Source: Pseudomonas tolaasii NCPPB 2192
Lineage (GTDB): Bacteria; Pseudomonadota; Gammaproteobacteria; Pseudomonadales; Pseudomonadaceae
NCBI RefSeq assembly: GCF_002813445.1
Contig: NZ_PHHD01000001.1
Coordinates: 4,154,001 to 4,218,000 of the forward strand
Direction of reading: 5' to 3'
DNA: 64,000 nt
Shown: positions 46,556-55,822 of the stretch, piece after piece
Layout: each line of letters starts with the position of its first letter
Numbering within the stretch: the first letter of the stretch is position 1
The notes under the pieces: model-generated
What the model was told of the DNA's origin: nothing
Seen by the model: the letters and a program-made list of their open reading frames with translations, nothing else
The model's database searches: none
Position numbers and translations under genes: made by a program

Positions 46556-46612
46556 TGAAAGGCTCCCTGCACGGTTAAAGGTGATCGTGTACCCCTGTGG
46601 AAGCTGGTTTGT

Positions 46613-46697
46613 GTGGGAGCTGGCTTGCCTGCGATGGCCTCTCCTCGGTCTGGCAGGCATACCGAGTCGCCTGCATCGCAGGCAAGCCAGCTCCCAC
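46613..46697. repeat. REP doublet 10 with partial flanking copies
   Basis: Outward-type pair of CTGGC units. Shorter pieces of the same unit flank it (TGTGGAAGCTGGTTT near 46596 and ACCAGCTCCCACAG near 46723), suggesting that a larger cluster decayed here. Between ldhA and gacS. Confidence 0.88.
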
Positions 46698-46740
46698 AGG
46701 AACGCAGTTCCCTACAGAAAAACCAGCTCCCACAGAAAAG

Positions 46741-49494
46741 CTACGCGTTGACGCGAGCCTCACTGGCCAGCCGCGCAATCGCCATGTCCAGCTCATCCAA
46801 CGCGGCCATGGCCTTGGCGTCATCCTGCTTGAGCAAGGTTTCGGCACGCTGGCAGGCGGCGCGCAATTGCGGCACGCCGCAGTAGCGGGTAGCGCCGTGC
46901 AAGCGGTGGACGCGTTCGATCAGCGCATTGTTGTCCTTGGCTTCGCGGGCGACAGTAATCGCCAAGCGGTCGGCTTCAAGGGAGGCCAGCAGCATGGCGA
47001 GCATATCGGCGGCGAGATCCGCCTTGTTCGCCGCCAGGCGCAGGCCTTCCTCGTGGTCCAGCACCAGCAGTTGCACGCCGTGGCCGAGGTTGTCATTGCC
47101 GCGCTCGGGGCCCTGGTTACGCAGGGCCAGGCCGGTCCATTTCAGCACCACCTGGGCCAGTTGCCGTTCGCTGATGGGCTTGGTCAGGTAGTCGTCCATG
47201 CCGCTTTGCAGCAGCGCGCGTTTTTCGTTGGCCATGGCGTGGGCGGTGAGGGCGACCACCGGCAGTGGCGTGCCGTGGCGCTCGCTCTCCCACTGGCGAA
47301 TCGCCTCGGTACTTTGGCGGCCGTCCATGCCGGGCATTTGCACGTCCATCAGCACCAGATCGAAGGTTTCCTGCTTCACCGCATCAATGGCCGCATAGCC
47401 ACTTTCGACGGCGAGCACCTTGGCGCCCATGTCTTCGAGCAGGGTTTGCACCAGCAGCAGGTTGGCCGGGTTGTCGTCCACGCACAGCACGCGCGGTGCC
47501 CGGCTGGACAGTGGCTCGCCGGGTTCGCTGCGCAACGGGCGCGGGCTGATCAGGTCAGCCAGGGCGCGACGCAATTTACGCGTACACGCGGGTTTGGCCT
47601 GCAATTGGCTGTTGGGGTTCGGCACCGACTGGTTGAACAGCATTTGCTCGGTGGTCGGGCATAACACCAGGACCTTGCAGCCCAGGTGTTCGAGGTCCCA
47701 CAAGTGTTGGTTGAGGCGTTCGGGCGGGATGTCGTTGGCCGTGACGCCGAGTACCGCCAGGTCAATCGCCTGTTCGGTCTGATGGGTGCTGGTGATGCCG
47801 TTGGTCAGGCTTTCGAGGGTGTTGAACGGCGTGACTTCCAGGCCGCAGTCTTCCAACTGATGTTGCAAGGCCTGACGCGCCAGCTCGTGGTTTTCCAGCA
47901 CCGCCACACGACGGCCCAGCAGCGGCGCAGAAGGCAAATCGTCAACGTCATCGCGGGTTTTGGGCAGGTTCAGGCTGATCCAGAACTCCGAGCCTTCGCC
48001 TGGCGTGCTGTCGACGCCAATCTCGCCGCCCATCTGCTCGATCAGGCGTTTGGAAATCACCAGACCCAAACCGGTGCCGCCGGGTTGGCGCGACAGCGAG
48101 TTGTCGGCCTGGCTGAACGCCTGGAACAGCGCGCGCACGTCCTGATTGGAAAGGCCTATGCCGGTGTCTTGCACACTGATGCGCAGTTGTACGCTGTCTT
48201 CTTCTTCGTCCTCAACCATTGCGCGGGCGACGATGGTGCCTTCGCGGGTGAACTTGATCGCGTTGCTGATCAGGTTGGTCAGGATCTGCTTGAGGCGCAG
48301 CGGGTCGCCCACCAGCGCCAGCGGCGTGTCGCGGTACACCAGGCTGACCAGTTCGAGCTGCTTGGCATGGGCGGCGGGGGCGAGGATGGTCAGGGTGTCC
48401 TGCAGCAAATCGCGCAGGTTGAACGGCACGCTGTCGAGCACCAGCTTGCCGGCTTCGATTTTCGAGAAGTCGAGAATCTCGTTGATGATGCCCAGCAGGT
48501 TGTCGGCGGACTTTTCGATGGTGCCCAGGTAATCCAGCTGACGCGGCGACAGCTCGCTTTTCTGCAGCAGGTGGGTAAAGCCGAGGATGCCATTGAGCGG
48601 AGTGCGGATTTCGTGGCTCATGTTGGCCAGGAATTCCGACTTGATACGGCTGGCCTCCAGGGCCTCCTTGCGCGCCAGGTCCAGCTCGATGTTCTGGATT
48701 TCAATGGTTTCCAGGTTCTGGCGCACGTCTTCGGTGGCCTGGTCGATGCTGTGTTGCAATTCTTCCTGGGCATTTTGCAGGGTTTCGGCCATGCGGTTGA
48801 TGCCCGAGGCCAATTGATCCAGTTCCTGGCTGCCGAGGGGCGGCAGGCGCGTTTCGAGGTTGCCGTCCTTGAGCTGGGCCACGGCCTGCTTGATCTGGCC
48901 AATCGGCGAGTTGATGGTGCGACTGATGCGCAGCGCCAGGGCTGCGGTGCAGATCAGGCCGATGGCGATCAGCAGCAGGCTGGCGAACAGGCTGCGGTAG
49001 CCGCGCAGCAACATGCCGTTGTGGGAAAGCTCCACCTCGACCCAGCCCAGCAGGCGGTCGGCCTCATCGGGAATCAGCTCGCCGGCAAGATTACGGTGGC
49101 GGCCAAAGACCGGCAGCAGATAGCGGGTGGCGTCATTGCCGCTACGCTGCAACAAATGCGAACTGTTGCCCACCGGCGGCTGGTTGAGCATGGTCGGGCC
49201 CGCGTGGGCCAGGGGCGAACGGTCAGGTGCGAGGAACGAAACGGCGCGCACGTCCGGTTGCTCAAGGGACTGGGTGGCGATGCGTTCGAGCAGGTCGGTG
49301 TTACGCGTGCTCAGGGCAGGAGCCACCAACGGCGCCAACTGCTCGGCAATCATTTCGCCGCGCTGCAGCAACTGGGTCTGCAACTCCGAGAGCTGCATCC
49401 AGGTGAAATAGCCCCCCAACAACAAGGCCATCAGGCTGGTCGGTAATAAGGTCAGCAACAGTACGCGGCCTTTTATCCCCATTCTTCTAAGCAC
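46741..49494 (-). CDS. gacS: Hybrid sensor histidine kinase GacS
   Basis: Master sensor of the Gac/Rsm cascade controlling secondary metabolism, biofilm and biocontrol traits. The protein is 917 residues. A membrane helix (9–29), periplasmic sensor, second helix (168–188) and HAMP come first. His294 lies in the HisKA box NMSHEIRTPLNG, and the ATPase has GTGLGL at 473–478. The receiver has phospho-acceptor Asp717, and the HPt domain has His863 in VHRLHGATRYCG. All relay residues are intact, so the protein looks functional; gacS often mutates in culture. Confidence 0.97.
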   Translation of the reverse strand: MLRRMGIKGRVLLLTLLPTSLMALLLGGYFTWMQLSELQTQLLQRGEMIAEQLAPLVAPALSTRNTDLLERIATQSLEQPDVRAVSFLAPDRSPLAHAGPTMLNQPPVGNSSHLLQRSGNDATRYLLPVFGRHRNLAGELIPDEADRLLGWVEVELSHNGMLLRGYRSLFASLLLIAIGLICTAALALRISRTINSPIGQIKQAVAQLKDGNLETRLPPLGSQELDQLASGINRMAETLQNAQEELQHSIDQATEDVRQNLETIEIQNIELDLARKEALEASRIKSEFLANMSHEIRTPLNGILGFTHLLQKSELSPRQLDYLGTIEKSADNLLGIINEILDFSKIEAGKLVLDSVPFNLRDLLQDTLTILAPAAHAKQLELVSLVYRDTPLALVGDPLRLKQILTNLISNAIKFTREGTIVARAMVEDEEEDSVQLRISVQDTGIGLSNQDVRALFQAFSQADNSLSRQPGGTGLGLVISKRLIEQMGGEIGVDSTPGEGSEFWISLNLPKTRDDVDDLPSAPLLGRRVAVLENHELARQALQHQLEDCGLEVTPFNTLESLTNGITSTHQTEQAIDLAVLGVTANDIPPERLNQHLWDLEHLGCKVLVLCPTTEQMLFNQSVPNPNSQLQAKPACTRKLRRALADLISPRPLRSEPGEPLSSRAPRVLCVDDNPANLLLVQTLLEDMGAKVLAVESGYAAIDAVKQETFDLVLMDVQMPGMDGRQSTEAIRQWESERHGTPLPVVALTAHAMANEKRALLQSGMDDYLTKPISERQLAQVVLKWTGLALRNQGPERGNDNLGHGVQLLVLDHEEGLRLAANKADLAADMLAMLLASLEADRLAITVAREAKDNNALIERVHRLHGATRYCGVPQLRAACQRAETLLKQDDAKAMAALDELDMAIARLASEARVNA

Positions 49495-49699
49495 GCCACT
49501 CTCCTGCTACCACATTGTTTTCAATGACCCGCGCGGGCATCCGGCCCGCGCCACCTGCGCAGTGTAGCCATTTGCGCGGTGCGGAATCTTGCAAATTAAT
49601 GACACGGGGCAATCTTCGGGCCATTAGCCGCCGGCTGGCGATTGCCTGGCACGGCTTAATCTTGAATAATCAGCGATTGAGAATGACTTGCAGACGCTA

Positions 49700-50428
49700 A
49701 TGAATCCCGCAGCAGTTGGCTTGCCCAGTATCCTGACCATCGAAGATGACCCTGTGCTGGGCGCCTATGTCCATGAGCATCTGGGACGTTGCGGCTTTCA
49801 GGTCACCTGGTGCCAGAACGGCCAGCAGGGCCTGCAAATGGCCCGCGACCAGGCATTCGACGTGGTGTTGATGGACATTCTGCTGCCGGGGCTGGACGGT
49901 CTGTCGATCCTGACCCATTTGCGCCAGAGCCATTCGATCCCGGTCATTCTGATGTCCGCCCTCGGGGCTGAAGCGGACCGTATCAGCGGGTTTCGCCTCG
50001 GGGCCGACGATTACCTGCCCAAACCGTTCAGCATGATCGAGTTGCGGGTGCGCATCGAAGCCATCCTGCGCCGCGTGGCCCTGGACCGCCGGCCGTTGCC
50101 GAACCGTTCACCGGTACGCGATGAAGCCCGCGCACTGCGTTTTGACGACCCATTGTGTGATGTGTTCTATCAGGAGCACTGCGCCGGGTTCACTCGCAGC
50201 GAATACCGCCTGCTGGAAACCCTGCACCGCCATACGGACGAAGTGCTCAGCAAAGCCTTTCTTTATCAGCATGTATTGCAGCGCGGTTATGCCCTGCATG
50301 ACCGCAGCCTGGACATGCACATCAGCCAGATCCGCCGCAAACTCAAGGCCATCGGCTACACCGAACGCGAGGTCCGGACGGTATGGGGCAAGGGGTATGT
50401 GCTGAGCGGTCATGATGAAGGGCTTTAA
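49700..50428 (+). CDS. OmpR-family response regulator
   Basis: A 242-residue regulator: receiver domain with acidic pair near 16–17, phospho-acceptor Asp59 and Lys108, then a winged helix-turn-helix (about 145–236) ending TVWGKGYVL. ATG 49700 is used; a TTG four codons upstream is also possible. It overlaps the following kinase by 17 bp. In P. aeruginosa the pair beside gacS is PirR–PirS (ferric enterobactin uptake), and synteny suggests kinship, but no receptor gene pirA follows here. Confidence 0.85.
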   Translation: MNPAAVGLPSILTIEDDPVLGAYVHEHLGRCGFQVTWCQNGQQGLQMARDQAFDVVLMDILLPGLDGLSILTHLRQSHSIPVILMSALGAEADRISGFRLGADDYLPKPFSMIELRVRIEAILRRVALDRRPLPNRSPVRDEARALRFDDPLCDVFYQEHCAGFTRSEYRLLETLHRHTDEVLSKAFLYQHVLQRGYALHDRSLDMHISQIRRKLKAIGYTEREVRTVWGKGYVLSGHDEGL

Positions 50429-51773
50429 ACGACTGCCCGGCAGGCATTCGTTGTTCTGGAAGCTGGCCTGTCTGTTGATCGCCTTTTGCTTGCTGATGGT
50501 CTGGCTCAGTTGGTCCTGGGGCCGGTACATGGAAGAGCAGAATGCCTACCTCTCTGAAGAGGCGCGGGAGACCCTGCGCGGTTACGCCGCCGGGGCCGAA
50601 CTGGCCTGGAATACCCAGGGCAGCGCCGGGGTGGACGCGTGGTTGCACGTGATGGCCCAGCGCGAAACCACCTGGGTCGGCGTGATCGGCAATGACCTGC
50701 AATCCCTCAGCAGTGCGCCGCTGAGTGACAGGGAGAGCCAGCGCCTGACTTTCCTGCGCGGCCTTGAGTGGCCGGTCAGCCGGCATGCCAAAGGCCTGCC
50801 GTGGCTGAAAATCCCGTTCCCCATGGACCCGAGTGCCGGCTCACTAGTGATCGAACTGCCAAAACGCTTTATGCCGGGGCGTTATCAACTGTTCTGGCGA
50901 ATGGTCACCAACGGCGTGATTCCCGGCCTGTTCACTCTGTTTTTGTGTATCGGCCTGTATCGGTTGCTGATCATGCCGCTCAACCAGTTGCGCGAGCAGG
51001 CCAATGCCTGGCGCGCCGACCACTTGAATGCGCGCATGTCTCGCGAGGCCATCAGCCGCAAGGATGAGCTGGGCGAGTTGGGGCGGGCGTTTGACCATAT
51101 GTCCGAGCGCTTGCAGGGGACGGTGGTGTTGCAGCAACAACTGTTGCGCGATATGTCCCATGAACTGCGTACGCCGTTGAGTCGCCTGCGTGTGGCGTGT
51201 GACAGCGAGCAAGATCTTGCGCAGTTGCGCGAGCGTTTAAGTCGTGAAATAGACGCCATGCAACGCCTCGTGGAAGACAGCCTGCAACTGGCCTGGCTCG
51301 ATAGCGAGCGTGCGCCGCTGCCCAGCGAGGATATTCAGGTACTGGCTCTGTGGGACATGCTGCGGGAAAACGCCTGCTATGAAAGTGACTGGCCGGCATC
51401 GCGCCTGCCTTGTCTGTTATCGGCCGATTGCTGGGTACGCGGCAACCTGAATGCGTTGGCCCAGGCTCTGGAAAATATCCTGCGCAATGCCATTCGCCAT
51501 TCTCCCGCGCACGGGCTGGTGAAGCTGGACGGATGCCGCGAAGGTGATTATTGGCACCTTTGGCTGGAGGATCGGGGCGGCGGCATTGATGAGCAGGACC
51601 TGGAACGGATCTTCGCACCGTTTACCCGCCTGGAAGGATCGCGGCCCGGAGACGGCGGTTTCGGTCTTGGCTTGAGTATCGCCCGCAACGCCGTGCAGCG
51701 TCAGGGTGGCCGCCTCTGGGCGGAAAACACCGGCCAGGGCCTGCGGGTGCACCTGCAACTGTTGGCCCGTTAG
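50412..51773 (+). CDS. Sensor histidine kinase, partner of the adjacent regulator
   Basis: A 453-residue inner-membrane kinase. Helices are at about 18–36 and 168–188, with a periplasmic sensor of about 130 residues between. HAMP comes next, then His250 in RDMSHELRTPLSRLR, N-box NILRNAIRHSP, and G-boxes DRGGGI and GFGLGLSIAR. The signal is unknown. The first two codons are both ATG, so the start could be three bases later. It is translationally coupled to the regulator. Confidence 0.87.
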   Translation: MMKGFKRLPGRHSLFWKLACLLIAFCLLMVWLSWSWGRYMEEQNAYLSEEARETLRGYAAGAELAWNTQGSAGVDAWLHVMAQRETTWVGVIGNDLQSLSSAPLSDRESQRLTFLRGLEWPVSRHAKGLPWLKIPFPMDPSAGSLVIELPKRFMPGRYQLFWRMVTNGVIPGLFTLFLCIGLYRLLIMPLNQLREQANAWRADHLNARMSREAISRKDELGELGRAFDHMSERLQGTVVLQQQLLRDMSHELRTPLSRLRVACDSEQDLAQLRERLSREIDAMQRLVEDSLQLAWLDSERAPLPSEDIQVLALWDMLRENACYESDWPASRLPCLLSADCWVRGNLNALAQALENILRNAIRHSPAHGLVKLDGCREGDYWHLWLEDRGGGIDEQDLERIFAPFTRLEGSRPGDGGFGLGLSIARNAVQRQGGRLWAENTGQGLRVHLQLLAR

Positions 51774-51776
51774 CGC

Positions 51777-52292
51777 TCAGGCGCGGCGCTGCTTGCGTTT
51801 TTTCCATTGGTGGGCAACCCACCAGCGCCAGTAACCCATGGTCAGGCAATAGGCCAGTGCACCCAACACCAACCCCAGCACCACAGAGCCCAGCAGGAAG
51901 GGCTGCCACAGTGTGCTCAACTGCCCGCTGATCCATTCCCAGGTCAGGTCGTCGGGCAGGCTGCGAGGCGGTACATTCATCAACCACGCACCGGTCAGGT
52001 AGGTGCCCACAAACACGAACGGCATGGTGATCGGGTTGGTCAGCCAGACCAGGCTGACGGCGATGGGCATATTGGCACGCACGGTGATTGCCAGCACGGC
52101 CGCCAACAGCATTTGCAATGGAATGGGAATGAATGCCGCGAACAAACCCACCGCCATGGCGCGTGCGACCGAGTGCCGGTTCAGGTGCCAGAGGTTGGGG
52201 TCGTGCAGCAACGTGCCGAGAAACTGTAATGACTTGTGTTCCCGGATGCTGCTGGGATCGGGCATGTACCGTTTGAATAAGCGCCGGGGCAT
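51777..52292 (-). CDS. DUF2062 membrane protein
   Basis: A 171-residue protein with three hydrophobic helices (about 46–70, 75–106 and 132–155) and the family segment ARAMAVGLFAAFIPIPLQMLLAA…TNPITMPFVF. The basic tail ends KKRKQRRA. The family is widespread and uncharacterised. It is convergent with the kinase (3 bp between stops) and divergent from comEC, where it is usually found. Confidence 0.85.
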   Translation of the reverse strand: MPRRLFKRYMPDPSSIREHKSLQFLGTLLHDPNLWHLNRHSVARAMAVGLFAAFIPIPLQMLLAAVLAITVRANMPIAVSLVWLTNPITMPFVFVGTYLTGAWLMNVPPRSLPDDLTWEWISGQLSTLWQPFLLGSVVLGLVLGALAYCLTMGYWRWWVAHQWKKRKQRRA

Positions 52293-52427
52293 AAGGGGTC
52301 CAGGTCAATTCGAGGGGCAAGTATGCCCGCATTCTATAAACAGAAAATTCAGACTTTGTGACAAAACATCATAGGCCGCCTGTGACGTCCGGCTAAGACT
52401 GAGTGGATCACTGGAAAAGGATGATTC

Positions 52428-54653
52428 ATGAGAACAGGGTTGTTCGCGCTCGGACTTGGCTTGCTTTCGCTGCGATTCTTGCCCGCACTGCCGCCGTTGG
52501 GCTGGCTGCTGGCCATGCCGGTGCTGGCATTGATGCTGTTGCCTTTTCGCACCCATCCGCTGGCGTTTTTCCTGCTGGGTTTGAGCTGGGCGTGTGCCAG
52601 TGCGCAATCGGCGCTGGAGGAGCGGCTCAACCCGGCACTGGAGGGGCAGACACGCTGGGTGGAAGGGCGCGTGGTCGGGTTACCGCAGCAAACGGGGACG
52701 GGCGTGCGCTTTGAATTGGCGGACAGCCGGTCTCGCAACGCTGTTTTACCCAAGCGTATCCGGGTGTCCTGGCATGCAGGCCCGCCCGTGCAAAGCGGCG
52801 AGCGCTGGCGCCTGGCGCTGACGTTTAAGCGGCCGCTGGGGTTGCTCAATTTTCATGGCTTTGACTATGAGGCGTGGTTGCTGGCCCAGCGCATCGGTGC
52901 AACGGCTTCGGTGAAAGATGGCGAGCGACTGGCAAGCGCCCGAAATGCCTGGCGCGACCCGATTCGTCAGCGCTTGATGGCCGTGGATGCGCAAGGGCGT
53001 GAAGTCGCACTGGCGGCCTTGGTGCTGGGGGACGGCTCCGGGCTGGGAACCGACGAGTGGCAAATCCTGCAAGACACCGGCACGGTGCACCTGCTGGTGA
53101 TTTCCGGCCAGCATATCGGGCTGCTGGCGGGACTGATCTACGGGGTGGTCGCAGGGCTTGCACGGTATGGCTGTTGGCCTCGCACGTTGCCCTGGCTGCC
53201 GTGGGCGTGTGGGCTCGCGTTTGCTGCAGCATTGAGCTATGGCCTGTTGGCAGGGTTTGGCGTGCCGGTGCAGCGGGCGTGTGTGATGGTCGGGCTGGTG
53301 TTGCTCTGGCGCCTGCGTTTTCGGCACCTGGGCGTCTGGCTGCCGTGGTTGCTGGCGCTCAACGGGGTATTGCTGCTTGAGCCATTGGCCAGCTTGCAGC
53401 CGGGGTTCTGGTTGTCGTTCGCGGCGGTCGCGGTGCTGGTACTGGCTTTCGGCGGGCGGCTGGGGCCGTGGAGCATCTGGCAGGTCTGGACCCGGCCACA
53501 GTGGCTGATCGCGATCGGTCTATTCCCGGTCCTGCTGGTGTTGGGGCTGCCCGTCAGTCTCAGCGCGCCGCTGGCCAATTTGTTTGCCGTGCCGTGGATC
53601 AGCCTGGTGGTGTTGCCTCTGGCGTTGATGGGTACCGCTCTGCTTGCCGTGCCGTGGCTGGGTGAAGGCTTGCTGTGGTTGGCCGGCGGGGCGCTGGATG
53701 GGCTGTTCGCGCTGCTGGCGCTCTTGGCCGAGCGCTCGCCGGCCTGGGTTCCGGCCGAGGTGCCCTTGGGGTACTGGTGGGTAAGTCTGGCAGGCGCGGT
53801 GTTGTTGCTGCTGCCCAAGGGCGTGCCGTTTCGATTGCTGGGCTGGCCGATGCTGTTGCTGTCTGTTTTTCCACCCCGAGAGCAGGTGCCCCATGGGCAG
53901 GCCGAGGTGGTGCAGCTGGATGTCGGTCAGGGGCAGGCCGTGATTGTGCGCACCCGCCACCACACCGTGCTGTACGACACGGGGCCGCGCTCGGGGGCGA
54001 TTGACCTGGGCGCGCGCGTGGTACTGCCATCGTTGAGAAAACTCGGGGCAGGGGCGCTGGACCTGATGGTACTCAGCCATGCCCACGCCGATCACGCTGG
54101 AGGAGCGGCGGCAGTCGCCCGCGGGCTGCCGGTCAAGCGGGTCATCGGTGGTGAAACCGAGGGTTTGCCGGCGTTTCTCGACACTCAAACCTGCTCCAGT
54201 GGCGAGCGGTGGGTGTGGGACGGGGTGACATTTGAGTTGTGGCAGTGGCCTGGGGCTACTAGCAGCAACCCGAGGTCTTGTGTGTTGCGCATCGAGGCCA
54301 ATGGCGAAGGTCTGCTGCTGACGGGTGATATCGATCGCGCTGCCGAACAGGCGTTTCTGGCTTCACCGCTGGCCATTCGCACCGATTGGCTGCAAGCGCC
54401 TCATCATGGCAGTCGCAGTTCTTCATCCGACGCTTTCCTGCAACAGCTTGCCCCCGACTCGGTGTTGATTTCACGGGGGCGCGGCAATGCGTTCGGCCAT
54501 CCCCATCCGCAAGTGTTGGCGCGCTATCAGGCACTGGGCAGCCAAATTCATGACAGCGCCGAGCAGGGCGCCGTGCGTGTACTACTGGGGGCGTTCAAAC
54601 CACCGACTACTGCGCGCAGTCAACGTCGTTTCTGGCGCGAAGCGTTACCGTAA
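52428..54653 (+). CDS. comEC: DNA internalization competence protein ComEC/Rec2
   Basis: A 741-residue inner-membrane channel for single-stranded DNA uptake. The N-terminal OB-like/DUF4131 region is followed by the multi-helix competence domain (about 215–480) and a C-terminal metallo-beta-lactamase-like domain with LDVGQGQAVIV and LSHAHADHAGG. All are full length. Natural transformation in this group is not routine, so its use in vivo is inferred. ATG 52428 follows AAAGGA. Confidence 0.93.
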   Translation: MRTGLFALGLGLLSLRFLPALPPLGWLLAMPVLALMLLPFRTHPLAFFLLGLSWACASAQSALEERLNPALEGQTRWVEGRVVGLPQQTGTGVRFELADSRSRNAVLPKRIRVSWHAGPPVQSGERWRLALTFKRPLGLLNFHGFDYEAWLLAQRIGATASVKDGERLASARNAWRDPIRQRLMAVDAQGREVALAALVLGDGSGLGTDEWQILQDTGTVHLLVISGQHIGLLAGLIYGVVAGLARYGCWPRTLPWLPWACGLAFAAALSYGLLAGFGVPVQRACVMVGLVLLWRLRFRHLGVWLPWLLALNGVLLLEPLASLQPGFWLSFAAVAVLVLAFGGRLGPWSIWQVWTRPQWLIAIGLFPVLLVLGLPVSLSAPLANLFAVPWISLVVLPLALMGTALLAVPWLGEGLLWLAGGALDGLFALLALLAERSPAWVPAEVPLGYWWVSLAGAVLLLLPKGVPFRLLGWPMLLLSVFPPREQVPHGQAEVVQLDVGQGQAVIVRTRHHTVLYDTGPRSGAIDLGARVVLPSLRKLGAGALDLMVLSHAHADHAGGAAAVARGLPVKRVIGGETEGLPAFLDTQTCSSGERWVWDGVTFELWQWPGATSSNPRSCVLRIEANGEGLLLTGDIDRAAEQAFLASPLAIRTDWLQAPHHGSRSSSSDAFLQQLAPDSVLISRGRGNAFGHPHPQVLARYQALGSQIHDSAEQGAVRVLLGAFKPPTTARSQRRFWREALP

Positions 54654-54761
54654 TCCAGCGTTACCAAAGGCCGGGGGGGCGACGGACGGGTCTACGCCCG
54701 GCAAACCCCGCGACTGAACCTATATGGTAAAGTGGCGCACTTTTTCGAGGGGACATTCACT

Positions 54762-55397
54762 GTGTGGGAATTGGTCAAATCCGGCGGCTGGATGATGTTG
54801 CCGATCATCTTGAGTTCCATTGCCGCACTCGGCATCGTCGCCGAACGCCTGTGGACCCTGCGCGCCAGCCGTATCACGCCTGAGCATCTGCTGGGCCAGG
54901 TCTGGGGCTGGATCAAGAACAAGCAGCTGGACAAGGAAAAACTCAAGGAGCTGCGCGCCAATTCGCCCCTGGGTGAAATCCTCGCTGCGGGCCTGGCCAA
55001 CTCCAAGCATGGTCGCGAGATCATGAAAGAGTGCATTGAAGAAGCCGCCGCGCGGGTCATCCATGAAATGGAGCGTTATATCAATGCGCTCGGCACCATC
55101 GCCGCCATGGCTCCATTGCTCGGTTTGCTGGGCACGGTGCTGGGCATGATCGATATTTTCAGCTCTTTCATGGGCTCGGGCATGACCACCAACGCCGCGG
55201 TGCTGGCGGGTGGTATTTCCAAAGCATTGATCACCACGGCGGCGGGCCTGATGGTCGGTATTCCGTCGGTATTTTTCCACCGTTTCCTGCAGCGCCGCAT
55301 CGATGAACTGGTGGTCGGCATGGAGCAGGAAGCCATCAAGCTGGTGGAAGTGGTGCAGGGCGATCGGGATGTCGATTTCGTTGAGGGCCGAGCGTGA
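54762..55397 (+). CDS. exbB: MotA/TolQ/ExbB proton channel family protein
   Basis: A 211-residue subunit of an ExbB-type proton channel. Three membrane helices (about 9–27, 107–132, 148–172) are present, with the conserved cytoplasmic and pore segments LGLLGTVLGMI and AVLAGGISKALITTAAGLMVGIP. The start is GTG at 54762 with AGGGG 8 nt upstream. It is followed by exbD with a 4-bp overlap. No tonB or tolA gene is nearby, so its partner is unclear. Confidence 0.9.
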   Translation: MWELVKSGGWMMLPIILSSIAALGIVAERLWTLRASRITPEHLLGQVWGWIKNKQLDKEKLKELRANSPLGEILAAGLANSKHGREIMKECIEEAAARVIHEMERYINALGTIAAMAPLLGLLGTVLGMIDIFSSFMGSGMTTNAAVLAGGISKALITTAAGLMVGIPSVFFHRFLQRRIDELVVGMEQEAIKLVEVVQGDRDVDFVEGRA

Positions 55398-55822
55398 AAT
55401 TTCGCCGCAAGCAACGGGAAAACGTTGATATCAACCTCGCGTCGCTGATCGACGTGGTGTTTATCCTGCTGCTGTTTTTTGTCGTGACCACCACGTTTAC
55501 CCGGCAAACCCAGCTTCGTGTGGACCTTCCCGAAGCGGTCAGCGGCTCGCCGGCCGAAGATCAGGAAACCAAGCAACTGGACATCGCCATCAGCGCCGAC
55601 GGGGTGTTTTCGGTCAACAACCAATTACTTGAGAAGAATGACCTCACGAGCCTGATGGATGCCTTGCAGAAAGAATCCGGCGGTGATGTCAACTTGCCGC
55701 TATCCATCAGTGCTGACGGCAAGACCCAACATCAAGCCGTGATCACCGCAATGGACGCCGCCGGCAAGCTGGGCTTCACCCATCTGCGCATGACCACCGT
55801 CGAGGCGGCGGGCCCACCCTGA
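55394..55822 (+). CDS. exbD: ExbD/TolR family protein
   Basis: A 142-residue partner of the preceding channel: one membrane helix (about 17–36) with the essential aspartate Asp20 in LASLIDVVFILLLFF, then a periplasmic domain. Its stop overlaps the lpxK start, which ties the energy-coupling pair to lipid A synthesis genes. Confidence 0.92.
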   Translation: MKFRRKQRENVDINLASLIDVVFILLLFFVVTTTFTRQTQLRVDLPEAVSGSPAEDQETKQLDIAISADGVFSVNNQLLEKNDLTSLMDALQKESGGDVNLPLSISADGKTQHQAVITAMDAAGKLGFTHLRMTTVEAAGPP

